Positions 33,253 to 42,444 of a DNA stretch of 64,000 nt are shown here, in pieces. Made by a program: the position numbers and the translations under genes. Positions within the stretch are counted from its first letter, which is position 1, and each line of letters begins with the position of its first letter. This DNA comes from Palsa-465 sp963800475. Its GTDB lineage: Bacteria; Actinomycetota; Thermoleophilia; Solirubrobacterales; Solirubrobacteraceae. The notes beneath the pieces were generated by a model. It searched no databases. It was not told the DNA's origin and was given only the letters and a program-made list of their open reading frames with translations. The stretch spans positions 1,116,001 to 1,180,000 of the forward strand of contig CAWDAZ010000004.1 of NCBI GenBank assembly GCA_963800475.1. Direction: 5' to 3'.

Positions 33253-34917
33253 TCAGGCGGGCGTCGCCGCCGGCGACTCGTCAGCGGGCGCCGGCGCGTG
33301 ACGCTCGTTCGCGATCGCGCGAGCGGCGATCCTCGCGCTGAACACGCACCCGCCGAGGAACGTCCCCTCGAGCGAGCGCTTGCCGTGCATTCCGCCGCCG
33401 CCGAAGCCGGCGGCCTCGCCCACCGCATACAGCCCCGGGATCGGCTCGCCGTCGGGTCTCAGCGCCCGCGACTCCAGATCGGTCTGGATCCCGCCGAGGC
33501 TCTTGCGCGACATCACCGTCATCCGGATCGCGATCAGCGGACCCGCCTTCGGGTCGGTGATCGGCTGGAACTTGGAGGTGCGCAGGCGGTCCCCGCGCCA
33601 GTTGCGGTAGGACTCGATCCGCCGCAGCTGGTCGTCGTTGAACAGCGGCTTGCCGCGCGCGATCGTCGCGTCGTAGTGCTCGACGTCGGACTGCATCCGT
33701 TCGGCGTCGAGCGCGCCGTCGCCCGTGACGGCCGCCATCTTCCGCGCCAGCTCGGGGAGGTTGTCGGCGGTCACGAAGTCGGGGCAGTGATCGACGAAGT
33801 AGCGGACCAGCGCCGGCTTGCCGAGCAGCACCGACAGCAGGAACCGGACGGTGCGCTTCTCGCGGATCAGCGGGTTGTGCTCGGACCCCGACACATCGAG
33901 CTCGCGGCGCGCGATCCTCCAGTTGCAGATCATCCAGTAGTAGGCGCGCTCGTCCTCAAGCATCCGCTCGAGCGCGTAGAAGGCGTCGAACGTCGGCATC
34001 AGCGGGATCGGGCCGTAGCGCTTGCCGGTCGGATCGAGCACCAGCCCGGAGCGCGGCGGGATCAGCTTGAGACCGTGCAGCGGGCGCCGCGGCTTCGGGT
34101 GGCGGACGGCGTCGGCGTAGTTCCACATCCGCGAGATGTGCGTGACGTTGCCGCCGATCCGGGTGACCTCCTTGTGCATCGCACCGTCGGCGTAGTAGTG
34201 CGACCCCATCAGGATCTCCTTCGGGGGCTTGCCGAGCTCCTCGGGCCACTCCTTGCGGACGATCTCGAGGTTGCCGCCGATCCCGCCGGCGGCGACCACC
34301 ACGTGCTTTGCCCCGACCCTCGTCGCGTCGGCCTGTTCGTCGTCCTCGGGCACGCACCGGCACCCGACGACGGCCCCCTTCTGGGTGACGAGCCCGGTCA
34401 CGCGGGTGCGGAACCGGACCTCGAGCCGGGCGCGCCCCGGGTGTTGCTGGATCGCGCCCCAGACCTGGTCGATCAGCGCCTGCCCGCACCCCCAGGCGAG
34501 GTGGAAGCGCGGGACCGAGTTGCCGTCGCCGTACACGCCGCGCTCCGCCCAGTTGACGACCGGGAAGAACCGGACCCCGTGACCCTTCAGCCAGCCGCCG
34601 ACCTCGTCACGCGCGCGCGCGACGTACTGCTCGGCCCACCGCCGCGGCCATTCGTCGCCGTCCTCGAAGCGGGCCACGCGCAGCCAGTCCTCGAGCGCGA
34701 GCTCGACGCTGTCGTTGATTCGCGAGCGCCGCTGCTCGGAGGTGTCGACCATGAACATGCCGCCGAACGCCTCGCGCGCGAGCCCGCCGATCTCGTGCGG
34801 GTGGCAGCGATCGAGCAGCAGCACCCTGTGACCGGTCTCGAGCAGCTCGAGCGTCGCCACCAGGCCCGCGAGCCCGGCTCCGATCACGATTACCTCCACG
34901 CGCTCCTGAGTCGGCAC
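33253..34917 (-). CDS. FAD-binding dehydrogenase (KstD/fumarate reductase-like)
   Basis: A 554-residue flavoprotein of the FAD_binding_2 fold. The dinucleotide motif is EVIVIGAGLAGLVATLELLE; further blocks are HVVVAAGGIGGNLEIVRKEW, TFDAFYALERML, and the C-terminal PIPGLYAVGEAAGFGGGGMHGKR (given here in parts: GLYAVGEAAGFGG, GMHGKRSLEGTFLGG). The family covers ketosteroid dehydrogenases and flavocytochrome c relatives; this subgroup has no fixed substrate. Normal length. It sits between the synthetase operon and the phosphodiesterase gene, on the same strand, 226 bases upstream of the synthetase start and 39 bases after its own upstream neighbour. Confidence 0.87.
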   Translation of the reverse strand: MPTQERVEVIVIGAGLAGLVATLELLETGHRVLLLDRCHPHEIGGLAREAFGGMFMVDTSEQRRSRINDSVELALEDWLRVARFEDGDEWPRRWAEQYVARARDEVGGWLKGHGVRFFPVVNWAERGVYGDGNSVPRFHLAWGCGQALIDQVWGAIQQHPGRARLEVRFRTRVTGLVTQKGAVVGCRCVPEDDEQADATRVGAKHVVVAAGGIGGNLEIVRKEWPEELGKPPKEILMGSHYYADGAMHKEVTRIGGNVTHISRMWNYADAVRHPKPRRPLHGLKLIPPRSGLVLDPTGKRYGPIPLMPTFDAFYALERMLEDERAYYWMICNWRIARRELDVSGSEHNPLIREKRTVRFLLSVLLGKPALVRYFVDHCPDFVTADNLPELARKMAAVTGDGALDAERMQSDVEHYDATIARGKPLFNDDQLRRIESYRNWRGDRLRTSKFQPITDPKAGPLIAIRMTVMSRKSLGGIQTDLESRALRPDGEPIPGLYAVGEAAGFGGGGMHGKRSLEGTFLGGCVFSARIAARAIANERHAPAPADESPAATPA

Positions 34918-34956
34918 CGCGTGGAAGGTACACCGGCGGCGGGTCGCGCGCGAGGC

Positions 34957-37137
34957 TCAGCCGAACTCGACGGGCGTGATCGGTGCCGGCTTTACGCCGG
35001 CCACCCCGTTCAGCTCGTTGACCGCCCCGACGACGTTCCCGCGGTTGTAGAAGTCGGTCATGATCAGGTTGGGGACCTTGCCCCGCTCGTCGACGCACTC
35101 GTGCGCTCGTTTGATGATGAAGTCCTTCTGGACGAGCGGCACGTTGGGGGAGGGGCGCGGCGGGAAGATGTCGGCCCAGTCGTTCATCACCAGCAGCGGG
35201 TTGGTCGAGTAGCCGCGGTACAGCTTGCAGGTGAACTCGCTCGGCTTGAGGGCCTTGAGCGGCGTGTCCTGGAGCCACGTGAAGCCGGGGGCGTTCCACG
35301 GGAAATGGCCGCTGACGGGCTCCTGGGCGAACACGACGATGTTGTGACGGGAGCTGATCAGCTGTCCGAGCGTCGGCAGTGGCTGGCCGCGCTGCAGGAC
35401 CGCCAGGCGATCGAATAGCCCGGCCTGCTTGAACGCGCTCCGGATGCTCTCCTCCGGCACGTAGTCCTCGTCGAACAGGACGATCACGTTCCCGGGATTG
35501 AGCTCGAGGAAGTTGTGGATCACCGACAGGAACCGGACGAAGTTGGTCGCACCGAGCTCGCACAGCGAGTGGCACAGCCATACAGAGCGCTGGCCGCCAC
35601 CGGCGCCGCCGCGGTGCAGCGAGCGGCTGAACCGCTGGAGCGCGATCCGAGCCGGGTGGTCGAGCTGCTCGGCGACGCGGTTGAGCCGGTCGCGTGCGGC
35701 CTCGATGTCGGTGTACACCTGCCCCGTCTGCGTCTGGACGCCGTAGTGCGTCGAGATCTTGAACGCCCTGATCCCGTCGTTCAGCTGCCTGGCCACGTTC
35801 CGGTCCTGGTTCGCGATCAGCCATCCCGGGGTGTCGGCGGCCGACATCGCATTGTGCGTACCCGCGAAGGCGACCTCGTCGAGCCGCCGGCTGCACAGCG
35901 GGGCGTAGCCGTTGCACGTCCCGAGCGGCTGCGCCTGCACCTTCGACGCCCTGCCGATCACGGCGAACGCGGCCACCAGCGCGACCAGTCCCGCCGCCGC
36001 GATCCCGGTCAGCGTCAGCGCCCGCCGGCGCCGGATCACGATCCCGCGCACGCCGCGGGGCTTGGCGGGAGCCGTCGCCGTGAGTATCTGCCCGAGCCCG
36101 ACGTACACGAGCGCTACTCCGCCGAGCACGGCGACGATCCTCAGCGCGAGCGTCGGCTTCAGGACAACGAACACCCCGAGCCCCAGCACCGCGACGCCCT
36201 CGATCGCCCGGCCATTGGACGAGGCCGGGCGGGGCAGTGCCGCCCACATGCGCTTCAGTCCGCGGGACGGCGAGTACGGCGCCAGCACTGTCGACGCCGC
36301 GGCCGCGACGACCCACGCGATCACGGTGATCACGAGCGTCCACGTGGTCAGGTCGTCGAGGAACGTCCCCCAGATCTCGTCGACCGAGCTCTGCGCCTCA
36401 GCGGTGCTGAGCTCGTTGAAGCCGTGGGCGTTGTTCACCACGTAGTCCCTGAACAGCGCGAACAGGATCGCGAACACGACACCGGTCACTCCGACCGCGA
36501 CCGCCGCGCGCGTCAGTCCCCGTCGACGGTCGGGTGCGATCGCGATCCCGATCGCGAACAGCGCCAGCGCGATCGGCGGGAGCAGCAGCCCGAGCAGGCG
36601 CACGTGCTGGGCGATTCTGAGCGTCCGTGCGGCAAAGCTCCGTCTTCGGATCGTCAGCAGCACCGCCTCGGTGGCCTTCGGAAGCTCGCGAGCGAGCTTG
36701 GGGGAGAGGTTGCGCAGCGCCGAGGCGACCACCTTGCCCGCGTCGGCGACGTCGAATACCGCGTTCCCGCCGCTGCGCTGGAACACCAGCCGGTGGCCGT
36801 GGAGCGCCGCCAGCCGGATCACGCGCCCGAACGGCTTCGAGACGACCGCCGTTCTCACCGCTGTGCTGATGATCGGCCTGCCGGCGACGAGGTCCGGGAA
36901 CCCGGGCTCGATCAGCTGCACGGTGATCTCGCGCGCGATCACGTGCTGGACGGTCGGCTGGTGGGCGGCCTCGACGGCGCGGTCGGCGAACGCGTGGGAG
37001 TCGAGCACCTCCTCGCGCAGGTACAGGGTCACGCCGCCGACGAGCGCCAGCAGCGAGGCGACCACCACCAGGGTGGTGCTGACCACGCTCCGCGCTCGGC
37101 TTCGATTGGACCCGTCGCGCAACGGTTGGCGACCCAA
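34957..37137 (-). CDS. Membrane protein with PI-PLC X-like phosphodiesterase domain
   Basis: A protein of about 726 residues: N-terminal membrane half (STTLVVVASLLALVGGVTLY, LLGLLLPPIALALFAIGIAI, further segments) and a C-terminal PLC-like TIM barrel. The two catalytic histidines are in VAFAGTHNAMSAADTPGW and VWLCHSLCELG. No calcium-binding residues of eukaryotic PLC are obvious. Bacterial members cleave phosphatidylinositol or glycerophosphodiesters. The start is uncertain: TTG 37137 gives a short cytoplasmic tail before the first membrane segment, while GTG 37257 adds low-complexity residues. Confidence 0.8.
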   Translation of the reverse strand: MGRQPLRDGSNRSRARSVVSTTLVVVASLLALVGGVTLYLREEVLDSHAFADRAVEAAHQPTVQHVIAREITVQLIEPGFPDLVAGRPIISTAVRTAVVSKPFGRVIRLAALHGHRLVFQRSGGNAVFDVADAGKVVASALRNLSPKLARELPKATEAVLLTIRRRSFAARTLRIAQHVRLLGLLLPPIALALFAIGIAIAPDRRRGLTRAAVAVGVTGVVFAILFALFRDYVVNNAHGFNELSTAEAQSSVDEIWGTFLDDLTTWTLVITVIAWVVAAAASTVLAPYSPSRGLKRMWAALPRPASSNGRAIEGVAVLGLGVFVVLKPTLALRIVAVLGGVALVYVGLGQILTATAPAKPRGVRGIVIRRRRALTLTGIAAAGLVALVAAFAVIGRASKVQAQPLGTCNGYAPLCSRRLDEVAFAGTHNAMSAADTPGWLIANQDRNVARQLNDGIRAFKISTHYGVQTQTGQVYTDIEAARDRLNRVAEQLDHPARIALQRFSRSLHRGGAGGGQRSVWLCHSLCELGATNFVRFLSVIHNFLELNPGNVIVLFDEDYVPEESIRSAFKQAGLFDRLAVLQRGQPLPTLGQLISSRHNIVVFAQEPVSGHFPWNAPGFTWLQDTPLKALKPSEFTCKLYRGYSTNPLLVMNDWADIFPPRPSPNVPLVQKDFIIKRAHECVDERGKVPNLIMTDFYNRGNVVGAVNELNGVAGVKPAPITPVEFG

Positions 37138-37361
37138 GCTCCACCCCCAGGAGATCGTCGGTGCGCAGAATACAGGCCGTGGCCGGCGAGATGGCCGGGG
37201 GCGGTACGAGTCGCGGGGCTCGCGGGGCTCGCCGGCGCGCGGGTCGCCGGGTAGCACAACTTCTGTCAGCTCGCACGGTTACAGCTGGGTGAATGTAGGA
37301 TCGCCCCGGTGCGATCGCCGACGGGGTCGTGTGGGCGGTCGAAGAACTCAAGGAGGATCCG

Positions 37362-38270
37362 ATGAAGAGTCGTTTCAGCGGCATGCTCGCCGCGGGGGTC
37401 GCGGCACTGCTCGTGTTGCCGGCGAGCGCGGGCGCGGCGCTCCGCGTCGCCCCGAGATCGCCGGTCACCCCGAGATCCCCGGTGGTCCCGGGGTCGGGCT
37501 ACCTGGCGCTCGGGGACTCGGTTACGTTCGGGTACGAGGAGCCGAACGTGGTGCCGGCGCCGAACTACCACAACGCCGCGAGTTTCCTCGGCTATCCGGA
37601 ACAGTTCGGCCCGCAGCTGCAGGTGAACGTCGCGAACGCCGCGTGCCCGGGCGAGACGAGCTCGAGTCTGATCAACCCGAAGGCGATCAGCAACGGGTGC
37701 GAGAACAGGCTCGGCAAGCCCCCGGGATACCGCACGCTGTACCCGCTGCACGTCACCTACTCGGGCTCCCAGCTCGCCTACGCCGTGTCGTACCTGAAGA
37801 GCCATCCCGGCGTCAGGCTCGTGTCGCTGATGATCGGTGCGAACGACGCGTTCGTATGCCAGGAGACCACGAAGGACGGGTGCCTCGGTCCCGGAGAGCT
37901 GCAGGCGGTGCTCAAGAAGGTCGCCGCCAACGTCCGGGTGATCCTCTCGACGATCCGCAACCGAGCCCGGTACCGGGGACAGATCGCGATCGTCAACTAC
38001 TACTCGCTGAACTACACGGTGCCGCTCGAGACCTCGGTCTCGGCGGGCCTCAACAGTGCAATGGACGGGGCGGCGAGGCCGTTCAAAGTCCAGATCGCCG
38101 ACGGGTTCGGCCTGATGAGGCTCGCGGCCAACACCGGCGGCGCGCAGGGCAACACGTGCAAGGCGGGCCTGATCACGCAGCTCAGCACCGGCGCATGTGG
38201 CGTGCATCCGAGCTACGCCGGCCAGGCGATCCTCGCCCAGGCGCTGATCAGGAGCGTGCGGCTGCGGTAG
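37362..38270 (+). CDS. Secreted SGNH/GDSL hydrolase-like protein
   Basis: A 302-residue secreted esterase-like protein with AGGAGG six bases before ATG 37362. Signal peptide GMLAAGVAALLVLPASAGA. Block I is LALGDSVTFGY (nucleophile Ser), Block III SLMIGANDAF (oxyanion Asn). Block V reads GACGVHPSYAGQ: the His is present, but the Asp normally three residues before it is Cys. Block II glycine lies in NAACPGETSSS. Either a different acidic residue completes the triad or the enzyme is impaired. The family hydrolyses lipids and acetylated sugars. Confidence 0.85.
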   Translation: MKSRFSGMLAAGVAALLVLPASAGAALRVAPRSPVTPRSPVVPGSGYLALGDSVTFGYEEPNVVPAPNYHNAASFLGYPEQFGPQLQVNVANAACPGETSSSLINPKAISNGCENRLGKPPGYRTLYPLHVTYSGSQLAYAVSYLKSHPGVRLVSLMIGANDAFVCQETTKDGCLGPGELQAVLKKVAANVRVILSTIRNRARYRGQIAIVNYYSLNYTVPLETSVSAGLNSAMDGAARPFKVQIADGFGLMRLAANTGGAQGNTCKAGLITQLSTGACGVHPSYAGQAILAQALIRSVRLR

Positions 38271-38292
38271 CCGGCGTCGGCCTCGGCCGTGG

Positions 38293-38330
38293 GGCGGAAG
38301 CGGCGGTCGGGCCCGACCGCCGCTTCCGCC
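38293..38330. terminator. Perfect 38-base palindrome, bidirectional terminator
   Basis: GGCGGAAGCGGCGGTCGGG (38293-38311) is followed immediately by its exact complement (38312-38330). It lies between the convergent ends of the SGNH gene (38270) and the beta-propeller gene (38356), so it can end both transcripts. Confidence 0.75.
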
Positions 38331-38355
38331 GCCGCGAGCGACCCGGGGCCTCGCC

Positions 38356-39585
38356 TCACGGAAACGTCAGCGTCTGGCGGTAGACGAGGGTCTTGCCGAC
38401 GGTCAGCGCGGTGCCCCACGGCGGGTCGCTGCCGTCCAGCGGCGAGGTGTAGTTGTAGACCAGGTAGCGGTGGCGGGAGAGCGGGATCACCGACGGGTAG
38501 CAGGTGTCGCCGACTCCGGGGACGTCGACGACCGGCGTGAACCGCCGGGTGGCCGGGTCGATGCTCCACAGCGCGCACCGCTTGGTCGTGGCGGCGTATT
38601 CGCCGTCGTACATCGCGAACTGAGCGTCGGTGTCGGGGAAGTTGAAGTACCGGTAGTCGTACTCGCCGTTGAACGCGACCTGGCGACGCGCGATCACGTA
38701 GGTGTGGCCGCGATCGATGAACACGAACGGCGAATCGAGGCGCCGGGTGTCGCCGCGGCAGGTCCACTTCCAGGTCGCGGCGGCGGGAGCCGTGCACACC
38801 TTCGCGCCCCAGCCGAGCTTGTCGACCTCCTCGGTCTGACAGGCGGTCACGATCCCGCCACCAGGCAGGAACGCAACGCTCGTCTCGCCGCACTGGCCGG
38901 TGTAGACGATCGGCTGCTTGGGGTTCACGCCGTGCCAGTTGAGTCCGTCGCGCGAGGTGAGCCAGTACACGTACTTGGGCGGCGGGTTGGGCTGGAAGGT
39001 TCCTCCTCCGCCCGTGTAGCCGGTCATGTAGGCGCGGCCGTCGTGCACGACCAGGTTCCACGGGATGAAGTCGTCCTGGAGGATGTGACGCGGCCTGGTC
39101 CAGCGGTTCGGCCCCAGCCATCGCGTCACGAGTGTGCCGCCGGGCTGGAACGCGGCCGGGTCCGCGCCGAGCAGCGCCATGTACAGGAACAGCTTGTCGT
39201 GGTAGACGAGCAGGCGCGGCTCGCGGACGTCGGTGTTCCACGTGAACATCCCCTCGTAGCGCCAATGCACCTGGTCGGTGCTCGAGACCACGTACATCCG
39301 CGCGTTGTTGTCGGCGATCTGCCACTTGGCCGTCCGGAACACGATGAACACGCGGTGGCGGTACGAGGCGACCGACAGGTTCGCGTTGGAGTTGTCGACC
39401 TGCACCTGCGGCGGGAGCCCGGCCGAGGGCACGACGCCGATCGCCGGCGCCTGGATCGGGACCTCGGCCCGAGCGGCGGCCGGTGCCGGCGATCCGGCCG
39501 CGAGCCCGGCGATCCCGGCCAGGGCGAGGCCAAATCCGGCCCGCCGCAGCATGCCCCTCACCGGCCTCGATCCCCGCTCCACCAT
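38356..39585 (-). CDS. Secreted beta-propeller protein (glycosidase-like)
   Basis: A 409-residue secreted protein. Signal region RRAGFGLALAGIAGLAAGSP. The rest consists of repeated four-strand units with short sugar-binding-like motifs: SSTDQVHWRYEGMFTWN, LTSRDGLNWHGVNPKQPIVY, FPDTDAQFAMYDGEYAATTK, SWD-type turns and many aromatic residues, the pattern of five-bladed propellers in GH43/GH32/GH33-like folds. I cannot assign a catalytic triad. Start ATG 39585; ATG 39552 would begin right at the signal peptide. It is divergent from the beta-lactamase-like gene. Confidence 0.65.
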   Translation of the reverse strand: MVERGSRPVRGMLRRAGFGLALAGIAGLAAGSPAPAAARAEVPIQAPAIGVVPSAGLPPQVQVDNSNANLSVASYRHRVFIVFRTAKWQIADNNARMYVVSSTDQVHWRYEGMFTWNTDVREPRLLVYHDKLFLYMALLGADPAAFQPGGTLVTRWLGPNRWTRPRHILQDDFIPWNLVVHDGRAYMTGYTGGGGTFQPNPPPKYVYWLTSRDGLNWHGVNPKQPIVYTGQCGETSVAFLPGGGIVTACQTEEVDKLGWGAKVCTAPAAATWKWTCRGDTRRLDSPFVFIDRGHTYVIARRQVAFNGEYDYRYFNFPDTDAQFAMYDGEYAATTKRCALWSIDPATRRFTPVVDVPGVGDTCYPSVIPLSRHRYLVYNYTSPLDGSDPPWGTALTVGKTLVYRQTLTFP

Positions 39586-39683
39586 CTGCGAGTTAACGAC
39601 CCCCGGGCACGGGACTTGCGTGGTGGGGAACGCTAGAGTCGAACCCGGCCGGCTTATCAACCGACGGAACTGGGGGTGGCGAG

Positions 39684-40841
39684 GTGTCGCGAATTCGGAT
39701 CGCCGGCTGCGTCGTCGCGGCCGTTGGCGCGCTGGCCCTGACAAGCGCCCTGGCCGAGGCGAGAGCGGGCGCCGCGCGACCCGATCGCCAGGCGTCGAGG
39801 ATCGCGGCGTCGATGCGCGAGCTGTTCAGGAGCAACGGGCTCAACTCGATGGTGTTCGGCGTGTGGGTGAAGGGACGGCCGCTCGTGACCGGCGCGCTGG
39901 GGAGCGCGCTCCAGGGCGTGCCGGCGACGCGGGCCATGCATTTCCGGATCGGCAACGTGACCGAGTCGATGACCACCACGCTGCTGCTCCGGGACGTCGA
40001 GCGGCGAACGGCGAAGCTGAGCGATCCGGTGTCGAAGTGGTTTCCCCGGCTACCGCGCGCCCGCCAGGTGACGCTGCGCATGCTCGCCACCAGCACCTCG
40101 GGCTACGCCGACTACGTGACCGCGAGTCCGTTCGAGAAGGCGTTCGCGGCGAACCCGTTCCGGCACTTCTCGACGATCGCCCTGATCCGCCTCGGAACCA
40201 GCCTTCCGCCGGTGTTCGCACCGGGCAAGAGCTGGGCGTTCTCGGACACGAACTTCCTGCTGCTCGGGGCAATCCTCGAGAAGATCGCGCGGCGGCCGCT
40301 GGCCGCGGAGCTGCGGCGCGAGATCTTCGCCCCGCTCGGGATGCGCCAGACCGCGATGCGCTCGGATGCGTACATCCCGCCGCCGGTGATGCATTCCTAC
40401 ACCCGGGAGCGGGGGCCCTACGAGGACGCGACCTTCTGGACCCCGTCGTGGGTTGCCCTCAACGGAGCCACGACCACCGACCTTTCCGACATGGGCACCT
40501 GGGCGGCCGCGATGGGCAACGGGTCGCTGCTCTCGCGGGCCTCGCGCAAGCTCCAGCTGGGTCGGGAGAACGTCGGCCTCGGCGTGTTGACGCGGGACAG
40601 GTACTACGGGATGGGCGTGGTCGTCACCCGGGGCTGGGTGGTGGCCTCCCCACAGATGGACGGCTACACCGGCGTCGTCGCCGACTTCCCCGCCAAGCAG
40701 ATCGCGGTCGTCGAGTTCTCGACGGTCGGTCGCAAGAGCGTGCTCTCGACGCAGTACGGGATCGCGGCGCTGAAGCGGATCGCACGCATGCTCACGCCCC
40801 GCTCGGTGCCGAAGCTGTCGACCGGAGGCCGGGTCGCGTGA
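39684..40841 (+). CDS. Class C beta-lactamase-fold protein lacking the catalytic residues
   Basis: A 385-residue secreted protein with the serine beta-lactamase/DD-peptidase fold (block before the active site FRIGNVTESM, LATSTSGYADYV, PGKSWAFSDTNFLLLGAILE, HSYTRERGPYED). In active relatives the first block reads SxxK (IGSVTKSFT) and the second YxN. Here the serine is Asn, the lysine is Glu and the tyrosine is Phe (WAFSDTN), so three catalytic residues are gone. It is likely a non-enzymatic binding protein. Signal peptide VAAVGALALTSALAEARAG. GTG start at 39684. Confidence 0.85.
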   Translation: MSRIRIAGCVVAAVGALALTSALAEARAGAARPDRQASRIAASMRELFRSNGLNSMVFGVWVKGRPLVTGALGSALQGVPATRAMHFRIGNVTESMTTTLLLRDVERRTAKLSDPVSKWFPRLPRARQVTLRMLATSTSGYADYVTASPFEKAFAANPFRHFSTIALIRLGTSLPPVFAPGKSWAFSDTNFLLLGAILEKIARRPLAAELRREIFAPLGMRQTAMRSDAYIPPPVMHSYTRERGPYEDATFWTPSWVALNGATTTDLSDMGTWAAAMGNGSLLSRASRKLQLGRENVGLGVLTRDRYYGMGVVVTRGWVVASPQMDGYTGVVADFPAKQIAVVEFSTVGRKSVLSTQYGIAALKRIARMLTPRSVPKLSTGGRVA

Positions 40842-40894
40842 GGGCCGCGTATCCGCTCGAGCGCCGGCGCCGGGTATCCACCTCGAGATCGAGA

Positions 40895-41632
40895 TCACGA
40901 GGGCGCCGTAGCGCCGCGCCGATCCGGGCGCGGCACGGCTACCTGGGCTGCTTCCTCGGGGGTGATGTCGGGGTACAGCGCGTGGATCACGAGCACGGCT
41001 GCGGCGCCGCCCAGGACCTGAGCAAGCACGAACGAGGGCACGGAGGCCGGCGCGATCCCGGCGAACGTGTTGGAGAACATGCGGCCAATCGTGATCGCCG
41101 GGTTGGCAAAGCTGGCCGAGCTCGTAAAGAAGTACGCGGCGCCGATGTACGCGCCGACCGCGGCGGGGATCGTCGCGGCGCGCCTGCTGCGCGCGAGCGC
41201 GAAGATCACGAGCAGCAGCCCGAGCGTGGCGATGATCTCGGAGAGGAAGTGCGCGGGGCTCGCACGATGGTGGCTCGAGATGCTCACGGCGCTGAGCGAG
41301 AACATGACGTTGGCGACGATTGCGCCGAGCGTGCACCCGGCGACCTGGGCCGGGAGGTAGGCGAGCGCGTCGCGCCGGCTGATCCCCCCGAAGCGTGCGT
41401 CGACGAACGACACGACCGGGTTGAAGTGCCCGCCGGAAACGGGCCCGAACATCAGGATGATCGCGTAGAGGCCCGTGGCTGTGGCGGCCGCGTTCTCGAA
41501 CAGCTGAAGCCCGACGTCGCCCGGCGACAGCCGTTGCGCGGCGATCCCCGAGCCGACCACGACCGCGGCCAGGAACGCCAAGCCGAGCAGCTCCGCGAAC
41601 AGGCGGCGGGGGAGCGGAGGCCGGCGTGCCAT
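40895..41632 (-). CDS. Aquaporin-family channel (AqpS-like)
   Basis: A 245-residue MIP-family channel with six membrane helices. The two pore boxes are GHFNPVVS (NPV in place of NPA) and SFANPAITIGR, the Arg forming the selectivity filter. The gene is adjacent to a metallophosphatase, arsR and arsM, the usual arrangement of arsenic loci where AqpS-type channels move trivalent arsenicals. Start ATG 41632, 2 bases after the metallophosphatase stop. Arsenite transport is inferred from context. Confidence 0.9.
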   Translation of the reverse strand: MARRPPLPRRLFAELLGLAFLAAVVVGSGIAAQRLSPGDVGLQLFENAAATATGLYAIILMFGPVSGGHFNPVVSFVDARFGGISRRDALAYLPAQVAGCTLGAIVANVMFSLSAVSISSHHRASPAHFLSEIIATLGLLLVIFALARSRRAATIPAAVGAYIGAAYFFTSSASFANPAITIGRMFSNTFAGIAPASVPSFVLAQVLGGAAAVLVIHALYPDITPEEAAQVAVPRPDRRGATAPS

Positions 41633-41634
41633 CG

Positions 41635-42357
41635 CTACGCGGCCGCCACCAGCTTTTCGGCGTACTCGCCGGGTAGCCCCGCAGCTACGACTTCGCGCGC
41701 GACCGCGTCCACGTCGTAGGGCACGCGCTGGATCGAAGCGCGTACGGGCCCGCCCTCGTCCGCCTCGAGGATCGCGAATGCCGCGCGTGGATCGCCGTCC
41801 TTGGGTTTGCCGATCGACCCGCAATTGACGAACAGCACGTCGCCGAAGCTGTTGATCCACGGTTTGTGGGTGTGGCCGAACACGAGCACCTGGTCTGACT
41901 CGGCGGCCGCGAGACGCTCGTAGAGCCGGGCCGGTTTGTCCTCGAACAGGTACTCGTTGACCTTCCTGGGGGAGCCGTGGACGAGGTGGATGTGCTGATC
42001 GCCGACCGCGAAGTGCAGGTCGAACGGGAGGCCGCGCATGAACTCCTTGGCGTCCGGGCTGGTGTGAGCAAGTGTCCAAGCGACGGACTGCTGGCCGAGC
42101 TCGCGGTCGTGCCGGGTGACATGCGCGCAGCCGCAGTCGTCGCGATCGCGCGCGATCGCGTGGTCGTAGTTGCCATAGATCGTCGGGATCGCGCGCTCCC
42201 GGATCAGCGCGCAGACGTGGTCGGGGTGCGGTCCGTAGCCGACGAGATCCCCGCCGCAATAGATCTCGCCGATGCCGAGCGCGTCGATTGCGTCGAGGCT
42301 CGCCTGAAGCGCTGGGAGGTTGCCGTGAATGTCGGTGATGACAGCCGTCTGTGTCAA
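41635..42357 (-). CDS. Metallophosphoesterase of the arsenic locus
   Basis: A calcineurin-like phosphoesterase of about 240 residues. Metal-binding blocks are VITDIHGNLPALQASL, GGDLVGYGPHPD, GNYDHAIA, LVHGSPRKVNEY and VFGHTHKPWINS, complete for the family. Homologous phosphatases are often encoded beside ArsR and ArsM. The start is uncertain: TTG 42357 begins just before the first block, another TTG at 42396 is possible. Divergent from arsR, so both probably respond to ArsR. Confidence 0.85.
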   Translation of the reverse strand: MTQTAVITDIHGNLPALQASLDAIDALGIGEIYCGGDLVGYGPHPDHVCALIRERAIPTIYGNYDHAIARDRDDCGCAHVTRHDRELGQQSVAWTLAHTSPDAKEFMRGLPFDLHFAVGDQHIHLVHGSPRKVNEYLFEDKPARLYERLAAAESDQVLVFGHTHKPWINSFGDVLFVNCGSIGKPKDGDPRAAFAILEADEGGPVRASIQRVPYDVDAVAREVVAAGLPGEYAEKLVAAA

Positions 42358-42404
42358 AGCGGGTCGGCTTCGTGTCGGCGGTGCGAAGCGGCGCAAGTCT
42401 AAAG

Positions 42405-42440
42405 ATTGACAGACATCAGTTCAATCGGTATACGTATATA
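42405..42440 (+). promoter_or_regulatory. ars divergent promoter/operator
   Basis: TTGACA (42406-42411) and TATACG (42429-42434) are 17 bases apart, with TATATAGATA just after. ATTGACAGACATCAGTTCAAT (split here: ATTGA at 42405-42409, TCAAT at 42420-42424) forms an imperfect dyad overlapping the -35 box, resembling ArsR sites. The arsR GTG lies 11 bases after the -10, so a leaderless or very short-leader mRNA is likely. Confidence 0.5.
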
Positions 42441-42444
42441 GATA

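Noticed and set aside
35515..37254. Plus-strand 579-codon frame
   Set aside because: It is the antisense shadow of the PLC-like gene; the sense strand carries clear catalytic histidine motifs.
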